From positions 6,076,001 through 6,140,000 of the forward strand of contig NZ_CP045701.2 of assembly GCF_009601685.2 (NCBI RefSeq): DNA of 64,000 bases. The letters are read 5' to 3'. The notes beneath the pieces were generated by a model. It was not told the origin of the DNA and searched no databases. It saw only the letters and a program-made list of their open reading frames with translations. The stretch comes from Pseudomonas brassicacearum (GTDB lineage Bacteria; Pseudomonadota; Gammaproteobacteria; Pseudomonadales; Pseudomonadaceae). Below, in pieces: positions 54,590 to 63,293 of the stretch (the first letter of the stretch is position 1; each line of letters starts with the position of its first letter). A program made the translations under genes and the position numbers.

Positions 54590-54788
54590 CACCGCCTTCG
54601 CGAGCAAGCTTTGCTCCCACAGGTCCTGCTCAAACAGATCTGACGGGTGTACGACCGGGAGAGCCAGGTCGGCTATAAGGCCGCCTCGCGGTGGATGTTG
54701 ATCTCGGGCGCCCCGTTAACCACGATGGCCGAACGCAGGCATTGTGGAGTGGGCATCCCGGCATGGATGCCGGGATAGCCGCGCTGGG
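54590..54788. repeat. Inverted copy of one 88-bp unit plus inner repeat right half (B')
   Basis: CGCGAGCAAGCTTTGCTCCC and GGGTGTACGACC... at 54598-54690 are the reverse complement of one tandem unit. This continues into the reverse complement of B, ending GCCGCGCTGGG at the left end of IS copy 2. The 763 bp between the two IS therefore form one long imperfect palindrome with the tandem units in one arm and the loop. Confidence 0.88.
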
Positions 54789-56449
54789 CCCAGAGTGTGT
54801 CAAAACCCTGAAGCCAACCCTTGCTATGATTTCCCCAGGACTTCATTGCAAGGGCTGCCCATGAAACGCTTCGTCCAAGGTGAACATCGAGATCAAACTA
54901 CCTTGCTCCCCGAGAGCTTGGACGACTACGTCAGCGATACCAATCCGGTGCGCGTTGTCGATGTCTTCGTGGATGAACTCGACCTGATCACCTTGGGTTT
55001 TGAAAGCGCTGTCCCCGCTAAAACGGGCCGACCGGCTTATCACCCTGCAGTCATGCTGAAAATCTACATCTACGGCTATCTCAACCGTATCCAGTCAAGC
55101 CGGCGTCTTGAGTGCGAGGCGCAGCGCAACGTCGAGTTGATGTGGCTGACCGGTCGCCTGATGCCGGATTTCAAGACCATCGCCAACTTCCGCAAAGACA
55201 ACTCAAAGGCCATTCGAGGAGTCTGTCGGCAGTTCGTTGTGCTGTGTCAACAACTGGGGCTTTTCTCGGAACATTTCGTTGCCATCGATGGCAGTAAATT
55301 CAAGGCGGTGAACCACCGCGACCGCAACTTCACCAGCGCCAAGCTGAAGCGCCGGATGGAAGAGATCGAATCAAGCATTGCCCGTTATCTGAAGGCGCTG
55401 GATGAGGCTGATCGGCAAGAGCCCAAGTCTTCAGGGCCCAAAGGCCGCCTGGAAGAGAAGATCGCCAAATTGAAGGAGCAGATGAAGGCGCTCCAGGCGA
55501 TTGAAATACAGCTTGAAGCATCGCCGGACAAACAGATCTCGCTGACCGACCCGGACGCGCGCTCGATGATGATGACGAGCGGTCATGGCATCGTGGGCTA
55601 CAACGTGCAGACAGCAGTCGATACCAAACACCATTTGATTGTCGCGCACGAGGTGACCAATGTCGGTCACGACCGTGATCAGCTTAGCTCGATGGCCCAG
55701 CAGGCCCGTGAGGCGATGCAAATCGAATCGTTGTCGGTGGTAGCGGACCGAGGGTATTACAAAAGCAGAGAAATCCTGGCCTGTCACGAGGCAGGGATCA
55801 CCGCTTATGTGCCGAAAACGCTGAGTTCGCGGGCCAAATTTGATGGCCGTTTCGGTAATGACGAGTTTATTTACGACGCGGACAAAAATGTGTACGTCTG
55901 CCCCGCCAAGCAAGTGCTGATCTGGCGCAACTCTTATGTCGACAAGGGCAAGAAGCTGGACGTTTACTGGCACTCCAACTGCCAAGCCTGTTCGATAAAG
56001 GCGCAATGCACACCGGCCAGAGAGCGAAAGATTCGGCGCTGGGAACATGAGGCGGTACTGGAGGAAATGCAGGTCCGCCTGAACAATGAGCCGCAGATGA
56101 TGAGCATCCGCAAGCGAACGGTCGAACACCCCTTCGGGACGCTGAAGCAATGGATGGGGACGACACATTTTCTGACGCGGCGGCTGGCTGGGGTGAGCAC
56201 CGAAATGAGCTTGAATGTGCTCGCTTACAATTGGAAAAGGGTGATGAAAATCCTTGGTGCGCAGGGTCTGATGAAAGCGCTGGCGGCCTGAAGCCTGCCG
56301 TTTTGCCCCGTTAATCAAGCCTACGGAGCCTTGCTAGCGCTTGTAGGGGCCGTTTGGAGCTACAAGAGCGCTTTAGGTTTTAATCAATTGGCCAACACCT
56401 GTCGGCACTACGTGCCGACGATGTTTTATTTGTTTTTACACACTCTGGG
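54789..56449 (+). mobile_element. IS1182-family insertion sequence, copy 2 (1661 bp)
   Basis: Terminal inverted repeats CCCAGAGTGTGTCAAAAC (left) and, read inward from the right, CCCAGAGTGTGTAAAAAC. Same orientation and length as copy 1 and differing at only a handful of bases. Left flank is B', right flank is A'. The two copies in direct orientation would allow deletion of the 763 bp between them by recombination. Confidence 0.92.
54861..56291 (+). CDS. IS1182-family transposase, copy 2
   Basis: 476 residues from the ATG at 54861 (MKRFVQGEHRDQTTLLP). Nearly identical to copy 1 and intact, with the same catalytic residues (FVAIDGSKFKAVN, SVVADRGYYKS, KRTVEHPFGTLKQWMG). The near-identity of the two copies implies recent duplication or recent gene conversion. 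Confidence 0.95.
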   Translation: MKRFVQGEHRDQTTLLPESLDDYVSDTNPVRVVDVFVDELDLITLGFESAVPAKTGRPAYHPAVMLKIYIYGYLNRIQSSRRLECEAQRNVELMWLTGRLMPDFKTIANFRKDNSKAIRGVCRQFVVLCQQLGLFSEHFVAIDGSKFKAVNHRDRNFTSAKLKRRMEEIESSIARYLKALDEADRQEPKSSGPKGRLEEKIAKLKEQMKALQAIEIQLEASPDKQISLTDPDARSMMMTSGHGIVGYNVQTAVDTKHHLIVAHEVTNVGHDRDQLSSMAQQAREAMQIESLSVVADRGYYKSREILACHEAGITAYVPKTLSSRAKFDGRFGNDEFIYDADKNVYVCPAKQVLIWRNSYVDKGKKLDVYWHSNCQACSIKAQCTPARERKIRRWEHEAVLEEMQVRLNNEPQMMSIRKRTVEHPFGTLKQWMGTTHFLTRRLAGVSTEMSLNVLAYNWKRVMKILGAQGLMKALAA

Positions 56450-56614
56450 CCATGGATGGCCCTTCGCGGCGGGCCCACGGAGCAATGCCTTCGTTCGGGC
56501 ATGCCGAGCCTAGGCGAGGCACCGAGTGGTGGGGCAAGCCTTTTTTGCTTACTTTTTTTGGCGTTTGAAAAAAAGTGAGCCGCCGTCAGGGCGGAACCCT
56601 AAGCAGCCGTTACC
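56450..56614. repeat. Outer inverted repeat, right half (A')
   Basis: From CCATGGATGGCCC to AACCCTAAGCAGCCGTTACC, the reverse complement of 52205-52364. The segment TTTTTTGCTTACTTTTTTTG is expanded in T residues relative to the left half. Confidence 0.9.
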
Positions 56615-56647
56615 AAAGAAACGGATATACACCCAAATCCCAAACAT

Positions 56648-56674
56648 AAAAAAACCCGCATCACTGCGGGCTTT
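56648..56674 (-). terminator. Rho-independent terminator of fba
   Basis: Read leftward: AGCCCGCAGTGATGCGGGTTTTTTTA, a perfect CCCGCA/TGCGGG stem with a four-base loop and seven T. It ends the leftward fba transcript about 18 nt after the stop codon. Confidence 0.95.
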
Positions 56675-56691
56675 CTAACAACGCTAAAACA

Positions 56692-57756
56692 TCAATTAAC
56701 CTTAGCGTTCAACTCACCTTTCAAATACCGCTGATACATAGCCTCCAGCGAGATCGGCTTGATCTTGGAAGCATTACCCGCAGTACCAAACGCCTCATAA
56801 CGCGCAATACACACATCACGCATCGCCGTCACAGTCGCACCGAAGAACTTACGCGGATCAAACTCACTCGGATTGGTCGCCATCAAACGACGCATCGCAC
56901 CAGTGGAAGCCAGGCGCAAATCGGTATCGATGTTGACCTTGCGCACGCCATACTTGATGCCTTCGACGATCTCCTCAACCGGTACACCGTAGGTCTCTTT
57001 GATGTCGCCACCGTACTGGTTGATGATCGCCAGCCACTCTTGTGGAACCGAGGAAGAACCGTGCATCACCAGGTGAGTGTTGGGGATGCGCTTGTGGATT
57101 TCCTTGATGCGGTCGATCGCCAGCACGTCGCCGGTTGGCGGCTTGGTGAACTTGTAGGCGCCGTGGCTGGTGCCGATGGCGATGGCCAGGGCGTCGACCT
57201 GGGTCTTCTTGACGAAGTCCGCGGCTTCTTCCGGGTCGGTCAGCATCTGGCTGTGGTCCAGCACGCCTTCGGCGCCGATGCCGTCTTCTTCACCGGCCAT
57301 GCCGGTTTCCAGCGAGCCCAGGCAACCCAGTTCGCCTTCCACCGACACGCCGCAGGCGTGGGCCATGGCGACGGTCTGTTGGGTGACGCGTACGTTGTAC
57401 TCGTAGTCGGTCGGGGTCTTGCCGTCTTCGCCGAGGGAACCGTCCATCATCACCGAGCTGAAGCCCAGCTGGATGGAGCGCTGGCAGACGTCCGGGCTGG
57501 TGCCGTGGTCCTGGTGCATGCACACTGGGATGTGTGGGAATTCTTCGATCGCTGCCAGGATCAAGTGACGCAGGAACGGCGCGCCGGCGTATTTGCGGGC
57601 ACCGGCCGAAGCCTGGACGATCACCGGAGAGTCAGTCTTGTCAGCGGCTTCCATGATGGCGCGCATCTGCTCAAGGTTGTTGACGTTAAAGGCTGGAACG
57701 CCGTAGCCGAACTCGGCTGCGTGGTCCAGCATCTGACGCATGCTGATAAGTGCCAT
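56692..57756 (-). CDS. fba: Class II fructose-1,6-bisphosphate aldolase
   Basis: 354 residues with GGGAGAG before the ATG. Class II zinc aldolase: [14 protein letters not shown], with the first zinc His, then [26 protein letters not shown] and [14 protein letters not shown], then [13 protein letters not shown]. It interconverts fructose-1,6-bisphosphate with glyceraldehyde-3-phosphate and dihydroxyacetone phosphate, mainly for gluconeogenesis because Pseudomonas degrades sugars by the Entner-Doudoroff route. Last gene of the tkt-epd-pgk-fba region, as in PA0555. Known as fda in some Pseudomonas annotations. Confidence 0.97.
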   Translation of the reverse strand: MALISMRQMLDHAAEFGYGVPAFNVNNLEQMRAIMEAADKTDSPVIVQASAGARKYAGAPFLRHLILAAIEEFPHIPVCMHQDHGTSPDVCQRSIQLGFSSVMMDGSLGEDGKTPTDYEYNVRVTQQTVAMAHACGVSVEGELGCLGSLETGMAGEEDGIGAEGVLDHSQMLTDPEEAADFVKKTQVDALAIAIGTSHGAYKFTKPPTGDVLAIDRIKEIHKRIPNTHLVMHGSSSVPQEWLAIINQYGGDIKETYGVPVEEIVEGIKYGVRKVNIDTDLRLASTGAMRRLMATNPSEFDPRKFFGATVTAMRDVCIARYEAFGTAGNASKIKPISLEAMYQRYLKGELNAKVN

Positions 57757-57895
57757 TAGTGTGTCTCTCCCGGTCGAGGGTCGTTAATCGTGCCAGCCTG
57801 CCGGAGCGGCGGCGGCTATTCAAGTCATTGCGGATCGGGGGTCGGCCCCGTTCTGCGTGTTCAATGAAACAAAAACTCAAAACGTATGGAGGCCC

Positions 57896-57930
57896 CTGTG
57901 GGAGCGGGCTTGCTCGCTCCCACATTGGAT
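57896..57930. repeat. Single REP hairpin between fba and the mliC gene
   Basis: TGTGGGAGCGGGCTTGCTCGCTCCCACA, a self-complementary hairpin of the class II REP type. Confidence 0.8.
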
Positions 57931-57939
57931 CTCAGTGGA

Positions 57940-58275
57940 TCAATCAGCCTTGCAGCCACGCCCAATCAAGTCATTGGTGGCGACCCAATACACCAGGCCT
58001 TCCTCACCCTTGACGTGGAACGCCAGCATGTCATCGCTGTACAGCGAACCCGACGCGCCTGGCTCCTGCTTGAGGTGATAAACCTTATCCGCGCCGCCCA
58101 GGCGTACATCGACTTCCTCGCGGGCGGCATCGGTGTAGCGCCAGAGCACTTTGGCCTCGCTGTCACAGGTCCAGGTCGTCCAGCCCTGTGCAACAGGTTC
58201 GGACGAGTGCAAAAAACCCAGTTGCGCACAACCGCCCAGCAATGCCAACGCCACGACGGCGATCAAGCCTTTCAT
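57940..58275 (-). CDS. mliC: MliC-family lysozyme inhibitor lipoprotein
   Basis: 111 residues from the ATG at 58275 with GAGGAA upstream; the frame is open to 58434 without family likeness. The signal peptide ends in the lipobox LLGGC, so Cys16 is the likely lipidation site. The mature part WTTWTCDSEAKVLWRYTDA and YWVATNDLIGRGCKAD fits the MliC/membrane-bound C-type lysozyme inhibitor domain, with a paired Cys. It should sit on the outer membrane facing the periplasm. PA0554 occupies this place in P. aeruginosa. Confidence 0.85.
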   Translation of the reverse strand: MKGLIAVVALALLGGCAQLGFLHSSEPVAQGWTTWTCDSEAKVLWRYTDAAREEVDVRLGGADKVYHLKQEPGASGSLYSDDMLAFHVKGEEGLVYWVATNDLIGRGCKAD

Positions 58276-58331
58276 CCGTGTTCCTCGACTGACGACGCGC
58301 GCCGCCAGCCATGAGTAAAAAGTCTGACCCG

Positions 58332-58553
58332 TCAAGGACAGCCATGTTCCTTGACGGGGGTTTGCGTCTCGTATTTGTCCAGGCCATCCGGCCCGGAACG
58401 CTTGTTCAGCACCGGGTTGGTCTCGGCCTGCCATTCGGCCTGGTAGCAGCCCTTTTCAGGCGGCGTCCCAGTCTCGGGGGCCGTTTCCTTCGGGCTGCTC
58501 GAGCAGGCCGCCAGCACCGTCGCCGCCAACAGCAACGTGAACGTCTTGACCAT
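58332..58553 (-). CDS. Small lipoprotein between pgk and mliC
   Basis: 73 residues from the ATG at 58553 (MVKTFTLLLAATVLAACSSS); the reading frame continues upstream without a family match. LAAC is a clear lipobox, then a Ser/Pro-rich stretch and two Cys (EKGCYQ, KEHGCP). No family recognised; PA0553 is its counterpart by position. It lies 31 nt after pgk and is probably co-transcribed with it. Confidence 0.78.
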   Translation of the reverse strand: MVKTFTLLLAATVLAACSSSPKETAPETGTPPEKGCYQAEWQAETNPVLNKRSGPDGLDKYETQTPVKEHGCP

Positions 58554-58584
58554 CAGAACACTCCTTTGCCTGGTCAACGCAGCT

Positions 58585-59748
58585 TCAAGCCTTGGCCCGG
58601 CTTTCCAGGACTTCCACGGCAGGCAACACTTTGCCTTCGACGAACTCCAGGAATGCGCCGCCGCCGGTAGAAATGTAGGAGATCTGCGAGGCCACGCCAT
58701 ATTTGTCGATGGCCGCCAGGGTGTCGCCGCCGCCAGCGATGGAGAATGCGTCGCTCTCGGCGATGGCCTGGGCCAGCACCTTGGTGCCGTTGCCGAACTG
58801 GTCGAACTCGAACACGCCGACCGGACCGTTCCACAGGATAGTCTTGGAAGATTTCAGCAGTTCGGCGAAGTTGGCTGCGGTTTGCGGGCCGATGTCGAGG
58901 ATCATGTCGTCCTCGGCTACGTCATCGATCAGCTTGACGGTGGCGGTGGCGCTTTCTGCGAATTCCTTGGCCACGACCACGTCCACCGGCAACGGCACGC
59001 TGACCTTGGCGGCGATTTCCCGGGCGGTGTCCAGCAGGTCCGGCTCGTACAGGGATTTGCCGACCGGGTGACCGGCCGCGGCGAGGAAGGTGTTGGCGAT
59101 GCCGCCACCGACGATCAACTGGTTGCAGACCTGGCTCAGACTGTTGAGCACGTCCAGCTTGGTGGAGACCTTGGAGCCGGCAACGATGGCCGCCATCGGC
59201 TGGGCCGGGGAGCCCAGGGCCTTGCCCAGTGCGTCCAGTTCAGCAGCCAGCAACGGGCCTGCGGCGGCGATTTTGGCGAACTTCGCCACGCCATGGGTCG
59301 AACCCTCGGCGCGGTGGGCGGTGCCGAACGCGTCCATCACGAACACGTCGCACAGGGCAGCGTATTGCTGGGCCAGCTCGTCGGCGTTCTTTTTCTCGCC
59401 TTTGTTGAAACGCACGTTTTCGAACAGCACGACATCACCGGGCTTGACGTCCACGCCGCCCAAGTAGTCGGCCACCAGCGGCACGTCACGGCCCAGGGCA
59501 CGGCTCAGGTAATCGGCGACAGGCTTGAGGCTGTTCTCGGCCGAAAATTCGCCCTCGGTCGGACGGCCCAGGTGCGAGCAGACCATCACTGCCGCACCTT
59601 TTTCCAGGGCCAGCTTGATGGTCGGCAGCGAAGCCAGGATACGCGCGTCGCTGGTGACAACACCGTCCTTGACGGGGACGTTGAGGTCTTCGCGGATCAG
59701 TACGCGCTTACCTTGCAGATCGAGGTCGGACATCTTCAACACGGTCAT
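58585..59748 (-). CDS. pgk: Phosphoglycerate kinase
   Basis: 387 residues from the ATG at 59748 ([25 protein letters not shown]). Conserved blocks: [56 protein letters not shown] and the nucleotide-binding [15 protein letters not shown] and [17 protein letters not shown]. It converts 1,3-bisphosphoglycerate and ADP to 3-phosphoglycerate and ATP, reversibly. The epd stop lies 25 nt upstream, so they share a transcript. Confidence 0.97.
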   Translation of the reverse strand: MTVLKMSDLDLQGKRVLIREDLNVPVKDGVVTSDARILASLPTIKLALEKGAAVMVCSHLGRPTEGEFSAENSLKPVADYLSRALGRDVPLVADYLGGVDVKPGDVVLFENVRFNKGEKKNADELAQQYAALCDVFVMDAFGTAHRAEGSTHGVAKFAKIAAAGPLLAAELDALGKALGSPAQPMAAIVAGSKVSTKLDVLNSLSQVCNQLIVGGGIANTFLAAAGHPVGKSLYEPDLLDTAREIAAKVSVPLPVDVVVAKEFAESATATVKLIDDVAEDDMILDIGPQTAANFAELLKSSKTILWNGPVGVFEFDQFGNGTKVLAQAIAESDAFSIAGGGDTLAAIDKYGVASQISYISTGGGAFLEFVEGKVLPAVEVLESRAKA

Positions 59749-59772
59749 GGGTCGCAATTCCTGGGTAACTGT

Positions 59773-60828
59773 TTAGAGAGCAGGTTTTTTAGAAGCGGTT
59801 TGCAGGTAATGCTCGGCAACGTCCAGCATTCGGTTGGCAAACCCCCATTCGTTGTCGAACCAGGCCAGGATGTTCACTAGCCGAGGCCCGGAAACACGGG
59901 TCTGGCTGGCATCGACAATGGCCGAATGCGGGTCATGGTTAAAATCACAACTGGCATGAGGCAACTCGGTGTAGGCCAGAAGGCCTTTGAGCGGACCGCT
60001 AGTGGCGGCTTCGCGCAGGATCCGGTTGACCTCGGTGGCGTCGGTATCGCTCACGGTCTGCATCGTAATGTCGAGGCAGGACACGTTGACCGTCGGCACC
60101 CGCACGGCTTTGGCCTGAATTCGCCCGGCAAGTTCCGGCAACAGCCGTTCGATGCCGCGCGCCAGACCAGTGGACACCGGAATCACCGACTGGAACGCCG
60201 AACGGGTGCGGCGCAAGTCTTCATGGTGGTAGGCGTCGATCACCGGCTGGTCGTTCATCGCCGAGTGAATGGTGGTGATCGACACATATTCCAGGCCAAT
60301 GGCCTGGTCCAGCAGGCGCAACAGCGGTACACCGCAATTGGTGGTGCAGGACGCGTTGGACACCAGCAACTCGTCGCCGGTCAGGCAATCCTGGTTCACA
60401 CCGTAGACGATAGTGGCATCCACGTCCGCTTCACTGGCCATCGGCTGGGAAAACAGCACCCGTGGCGCGCCAGCAGCGAGAAAACGCTGGCCGTCTTCGC
60501 GGGTGTTATAGGCACCGGAGCACTCGAGCACCAGATCGACATCCAGGGACGCCCAATCGATGCTTTCGGGGGTGGCACTGCGCAGGACTTTCACGCAGTC
60601 GCCATTAATATGCAGACAATCGCCCTCGACCCGCACTTCGCCGGGAAACCGGCCGTGGGTGGAGTCAAAGCGTGTCAGGTATTCGATGCTGGCCATGTCG
60701 GCCAGATCATTGATCGCCACGATCTCGAAACCAGCCTTGGCCCCTCGCTCGAACAACGCACGCAAGACGCAACGACCTATCCGGCCGTAGCCGTTGAGTG
60801 CAACTTTGTAGGGACGCGGTTGGGGCAT
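59773..60828 (-). CDS. epd: Erythrose-4-phosphate dehydrogenase
   Basis: 351 residues from the ATG at 60828 (MPQPRPYKVALNGYGRIGRC); 14 more codons are open upstream. GAPDH-like: NGYGRIGRCVLRAL for NAD, the active site SNASCTTNCGVPLLRLLD with the catalytic Cys, and WFDNEWGFANRMLD. The gene lies between tkt and pgk, the classic place of epd, which oxidises erythrose-4-phosphate for pyridoxal phosphate synthesis. Sequence alone does not fully separate epd from a GAPDH; context favours epd. Confidence 0.9.
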   Translation of the reverse strand: MPQPRPYKVALNGYGRIGRCVLRALFERGAKAGFEIVAINDLADMASIEYLTRFDSTHGRFPGEVRVEGDCLHINGDCVKVLRSATPESIDWASLDVDLVLECSGAYNTREDGQRFLAAGAPRVLFSQPMASEADVDATIVYGVNQDCLTGDELLVSNASCTTNCGVPLLRLLDQAIGLEYVSITTIHSAMNDQPVIDAYHHEDLRRTRSAFQSVIPVSTGLARGIERLLPELAGRIQAKAVRVPTVNVSCLDITMQTVSDTDATEVNRILREAATSGPLKGLLAYTELPHASCDFNHDPHSAIVDASQTRVSGPRLVNILAWFDNEWGFANRMLDVAEHYLQTASKKPAL

Positions 60829-60879
60829 GGGGTTCTCGATAGTCGCGGGAAACGAATTCGTGCTGACCACACAAATCCC

Positions 60880-60991
60880 TGTAGGAGCTGACGAGTGAAA
60901 CGAGGCTGCGATCTTTCCCCCAACGCTTGAATCTCAAGTGAAAGATCAAGATCAAAGGATCGCAGCCTCGCTACACTCGTCAGCTCCTACA
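60880..60991. repeat. REPIN-like element between tkt and epd (copy 10)
   Basis: Arms TGTAGGAGCTGACGAGTG and CACTCGTCAGCTCCTACA enclose GATCAAGATCAAAGGATC. The arms are an almost perfect inverted repeat. Confidence 0.88.
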
Positions 60992-61025
60992 GGAAGCGCG
61001 GTGGTCTCGGCCACCGCCTCGTGTC

Positions 61026-63023
61026 TTAGTCTTCCAGCAGCTCTTCAGCCTGGCCCAGGATATTTTCCAGGGTGAAGCCGAATTCCTCGAACAGCGCCGG
61101 CGCAGGTGCCGATTCGCCGTAGGTGGTCATGCCGATCACGCGACCTTCCAGGCCCACGTACTTGTACCAGTAATCGGCATGAGCAGCCTCGATGGCGATC
61201 CGCGCACTGACCTGCAATGGCAACACCGCTTGCTTGTAGCCAGCATCCTGGGCGTCGAACACGCTGGTGCAAGGCATGGACACTACGCGCACGTTGCGGC
61301 CCTGCTCGGTCAGCTTGTCGTAGGCCTGGACGGCCAGGCCGACTTCGGAACCGGTGGCGATCAGGATCAGCTCAGGCTCGCCAATGCAGTCCTTGAGCAC
61401 GTAGCCGCCGCGGGTGATGTCACCGATCTGGTCGGCATCGCGGTTCTGGTGCTGCAAGTTCTGGCGGGAGAAGATCAGCGCCGACGGGCCATCGTTACGC
61501 TCGATGGCGTATTTCCATGCCACTGCCGACTCCACGGCATCGCATGGGCGCCAGGTGTCCAGGTTCGGCGTGCAACGCAGGCTCGCCAGTTGCTCGATCG
61601 GCTGGTGAGTCGGGCCGTCTTCGCCCAGGCCGATGGAGTCGTGGGTGAACACGTAGAGCACGCGCTTTTTCATCAGCGCCGACATGCGCACGGCGTTGCG
61701 GGCGTATTCCATGAACATCAGGAAGGTCGCGCCGTAAGGTACCAGGCCGCCATGCAAGGCCACGCCGTTCATGATTGCGCTCATGCCGAACTCGCGAACG
61801 CCGTAGTACATGTAGTTGCCGCTGGCGTCTTCAGCGCTGACACCTTTGCAGCCTTTCCACAGGGTCAGGTTGGAACCGGCCAGGTCGGCCGAACCGCCCA
61901 GCAGTTCCGGCAGCAATGGGCCAAAGGCGTTCAAGGCGTTCTGGCTGGCCTTGCGGCTGGCGATGGTTTCGCCCTTGGCGGCGACCTCAGCGATGTACGC
62001 CGAGGCTTTTTCGGCGAAGTCCGCCGGCAGCTCGCCGCTGAGGCGACGCACCAGTTCATTGGCCAGCTCAGGGAATTCGGCGGAATACGCGGCGAAGCGC
62101 TGATCCCATTCGGCCTCGAGCGCGCGGCCTTTTTCCTTGGCATCCCATTCGGCATAGATGTCGGCCGGGATTTCGAACGGGCCGTGGTTCCACTTCAGTG
62201 CGGCGCGGGTCAGGGCGATTTCCTCGGCACCCAGTGGTGCGCCGTGGCAGTCTTCCTTGCCTTGTTTGTTCGGCGAGCCGAAACCGATGGTGGTCTTGCA
62301 GCAGATCAGGGTCGGCTGGGCGCTTTTGCGGGCCGTCTCGATGGCGGTCTTGATCTCTTCCGGATCGTGGCCGTCGACGTTGCGGATCACCAGCCAGTTG
62401 TAGGCTTCGAAGCGCTTGGGGGTGTCGTCGGTGAACCAGCCTTCGACTTCGCCATCGATGGAGATGCCGTTGTCGTCATAGAAGGCGATCAGCTTGTCCA
62501 GGCCCAGGGTGCCGGCCAGGGAGGCGACTTCATGGGAAATGCCTTCCATCATGCAGCCATCACCCAGGAATACGTAGGTGTGGTGATCGACGACGTTATG
62601 GCCTGGGCGGTTGAATTGCGCTGCCAGGACTTTTTCCGCCAGGGCAAAGCCCACGGCGTTGGCAAGACCCTGGCCCAATGGACCGGTGGTGGTTTCCACG
62701 CCTGGGGTGTAGCCGTATTCCGGGTGGCCCGGGGTGCGACTGTGCAGTTGGCGGAAGTTCTTCAGGTCATCGATCGACAGGTCGTAGCCGGTCAGGTGCA
62801 GCAGCGAGTAGATCAACATCGAGCCGTGACCGTTGGACAGTACGAAACGGTCACGGTCGGCAAACGATGGGTTGCTCGGGCTGTGCTTGAGGTAGTCGCG
62901 CCAAAGCACCTCGGCGATATCCGCCATACCCATGGGGGCACCGGGATGGCCGCTGTTGGCTTTCTGCACGGCATCCATGCTGAGGGCACGAATGGCATTG
63001 GCACGCTCACGACGGCTGGGCAT
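61026..63023 (-). CDS. tkt: Transketolase
   Basis: 665 residues from the ATG at 63023 ([32 protein letters not shown]) with CAGGAGAA upstream; the longer frame to 63113 is not family-like. Thiamine-diphosphate site: [20 protein letters not shown] and [11 protein letters not shown]; substrate site [20 protein letters not shown]. It moves two-carbon units in the pentose phosphate pathway. First gene of the leftward carbon block, divergent from the SahR-type regulator with 270 bp between. Confidence 0.97.
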   Translation of the reverse strand: MPSRRERANAIRALSMDAVQKANSGHPGAPMGMADIAEVLWRDYLKHSPSNPSFADRDRFVLSNGHGSMLIYSLLHLTGYDLSIDDLKNFRQLHSRTPGHPEYGYTPGVETTTGPLGQGLANAVGFALAEKVLAAQFNRPGHNVVDHHTYVFLGDGCMMEGISHEVASLAGTLGLDKLIAFYDDNGISIDGEVEGWFTDDTPKRFEAYNWLVIRNVDGHDPEEIKTAIETARKSAQPTLICCKTTIGFGSPNKQGKEDCHGAPLGAEEIALTRAALKWNHGPFEIPADIYAEWDAKEKGRALEAEWDQRFAAYSAEFPELANELVRRLSGELPADFAEKASAYIAEVAAKGETIASRKASQNALNAFGPLLPELLGGSADLAGSNLTLWKGCKGVSAEDASGNYMYYGVREFGMSAIMNGVALHGGLVPYGATFLMFMEYARNAVRMSALMKKRVLYVFTHDSIGLGEDGPTHQPIEQLASLRCTPNLDTWRPCDAVESAVAWKYAIERNDGPSALIFSRQNLQHQNRDADQIGDITRGGYVLKDCIGEPELILIATGSEVGLAVQAYDKLTEQGRNVRVVSMPCTSVFDAQDAGYKQAVLPLQVSARIAIEAAHADYWYKYVGLEGRVIGMTTYGESAPAPALFEEFGFTLENILGQAEELLED

Positions 63024-63229
63024 CGCTGTTCTCCTGCGGGTATTGAATCGAGAATGAATAAAACGAAACTGAAAAAGGCGAGCATTTTCCCTCACCCACC
63101 CGCCCCGGGGCAATGACAGATAGTCATCCTTGGGTGTTTTTCCGGTGGATAAAGTCGCATTCGCCAGGTGAAACCTTTCCGCTGATGGCTTGTAGAGTCA
63201 AGCACGGGTTGGGAAGTGCCATTTATCTA

Positions 63230-63255
63230 CCAATATCAAAACTTTTTGATATTGG
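63230..63255. promoter_or_regulatory. SahR-type operator palindrome
   Basis: CCAATATCAA-AACTTT-TTGATATTGG, a perfect 10-bp inverted repeat 39 bp before the regulator start codon. The SahR-like protein encoded next to it is the obvious ligand, and the site could also affect tkt. Confidence 0.8.
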
Positions 63256-63293
63256 ACTTGCGGGGTTCCAGTCCCCTCACTAGACTGCCGCAC

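Noticed and set aside
54050..54643. ORFs with repeated MGAKLAREAASQ-type peptides between the IS copies
   Set aside because: Translation of 88-bp non-coding tandem repeats with REP sequences.
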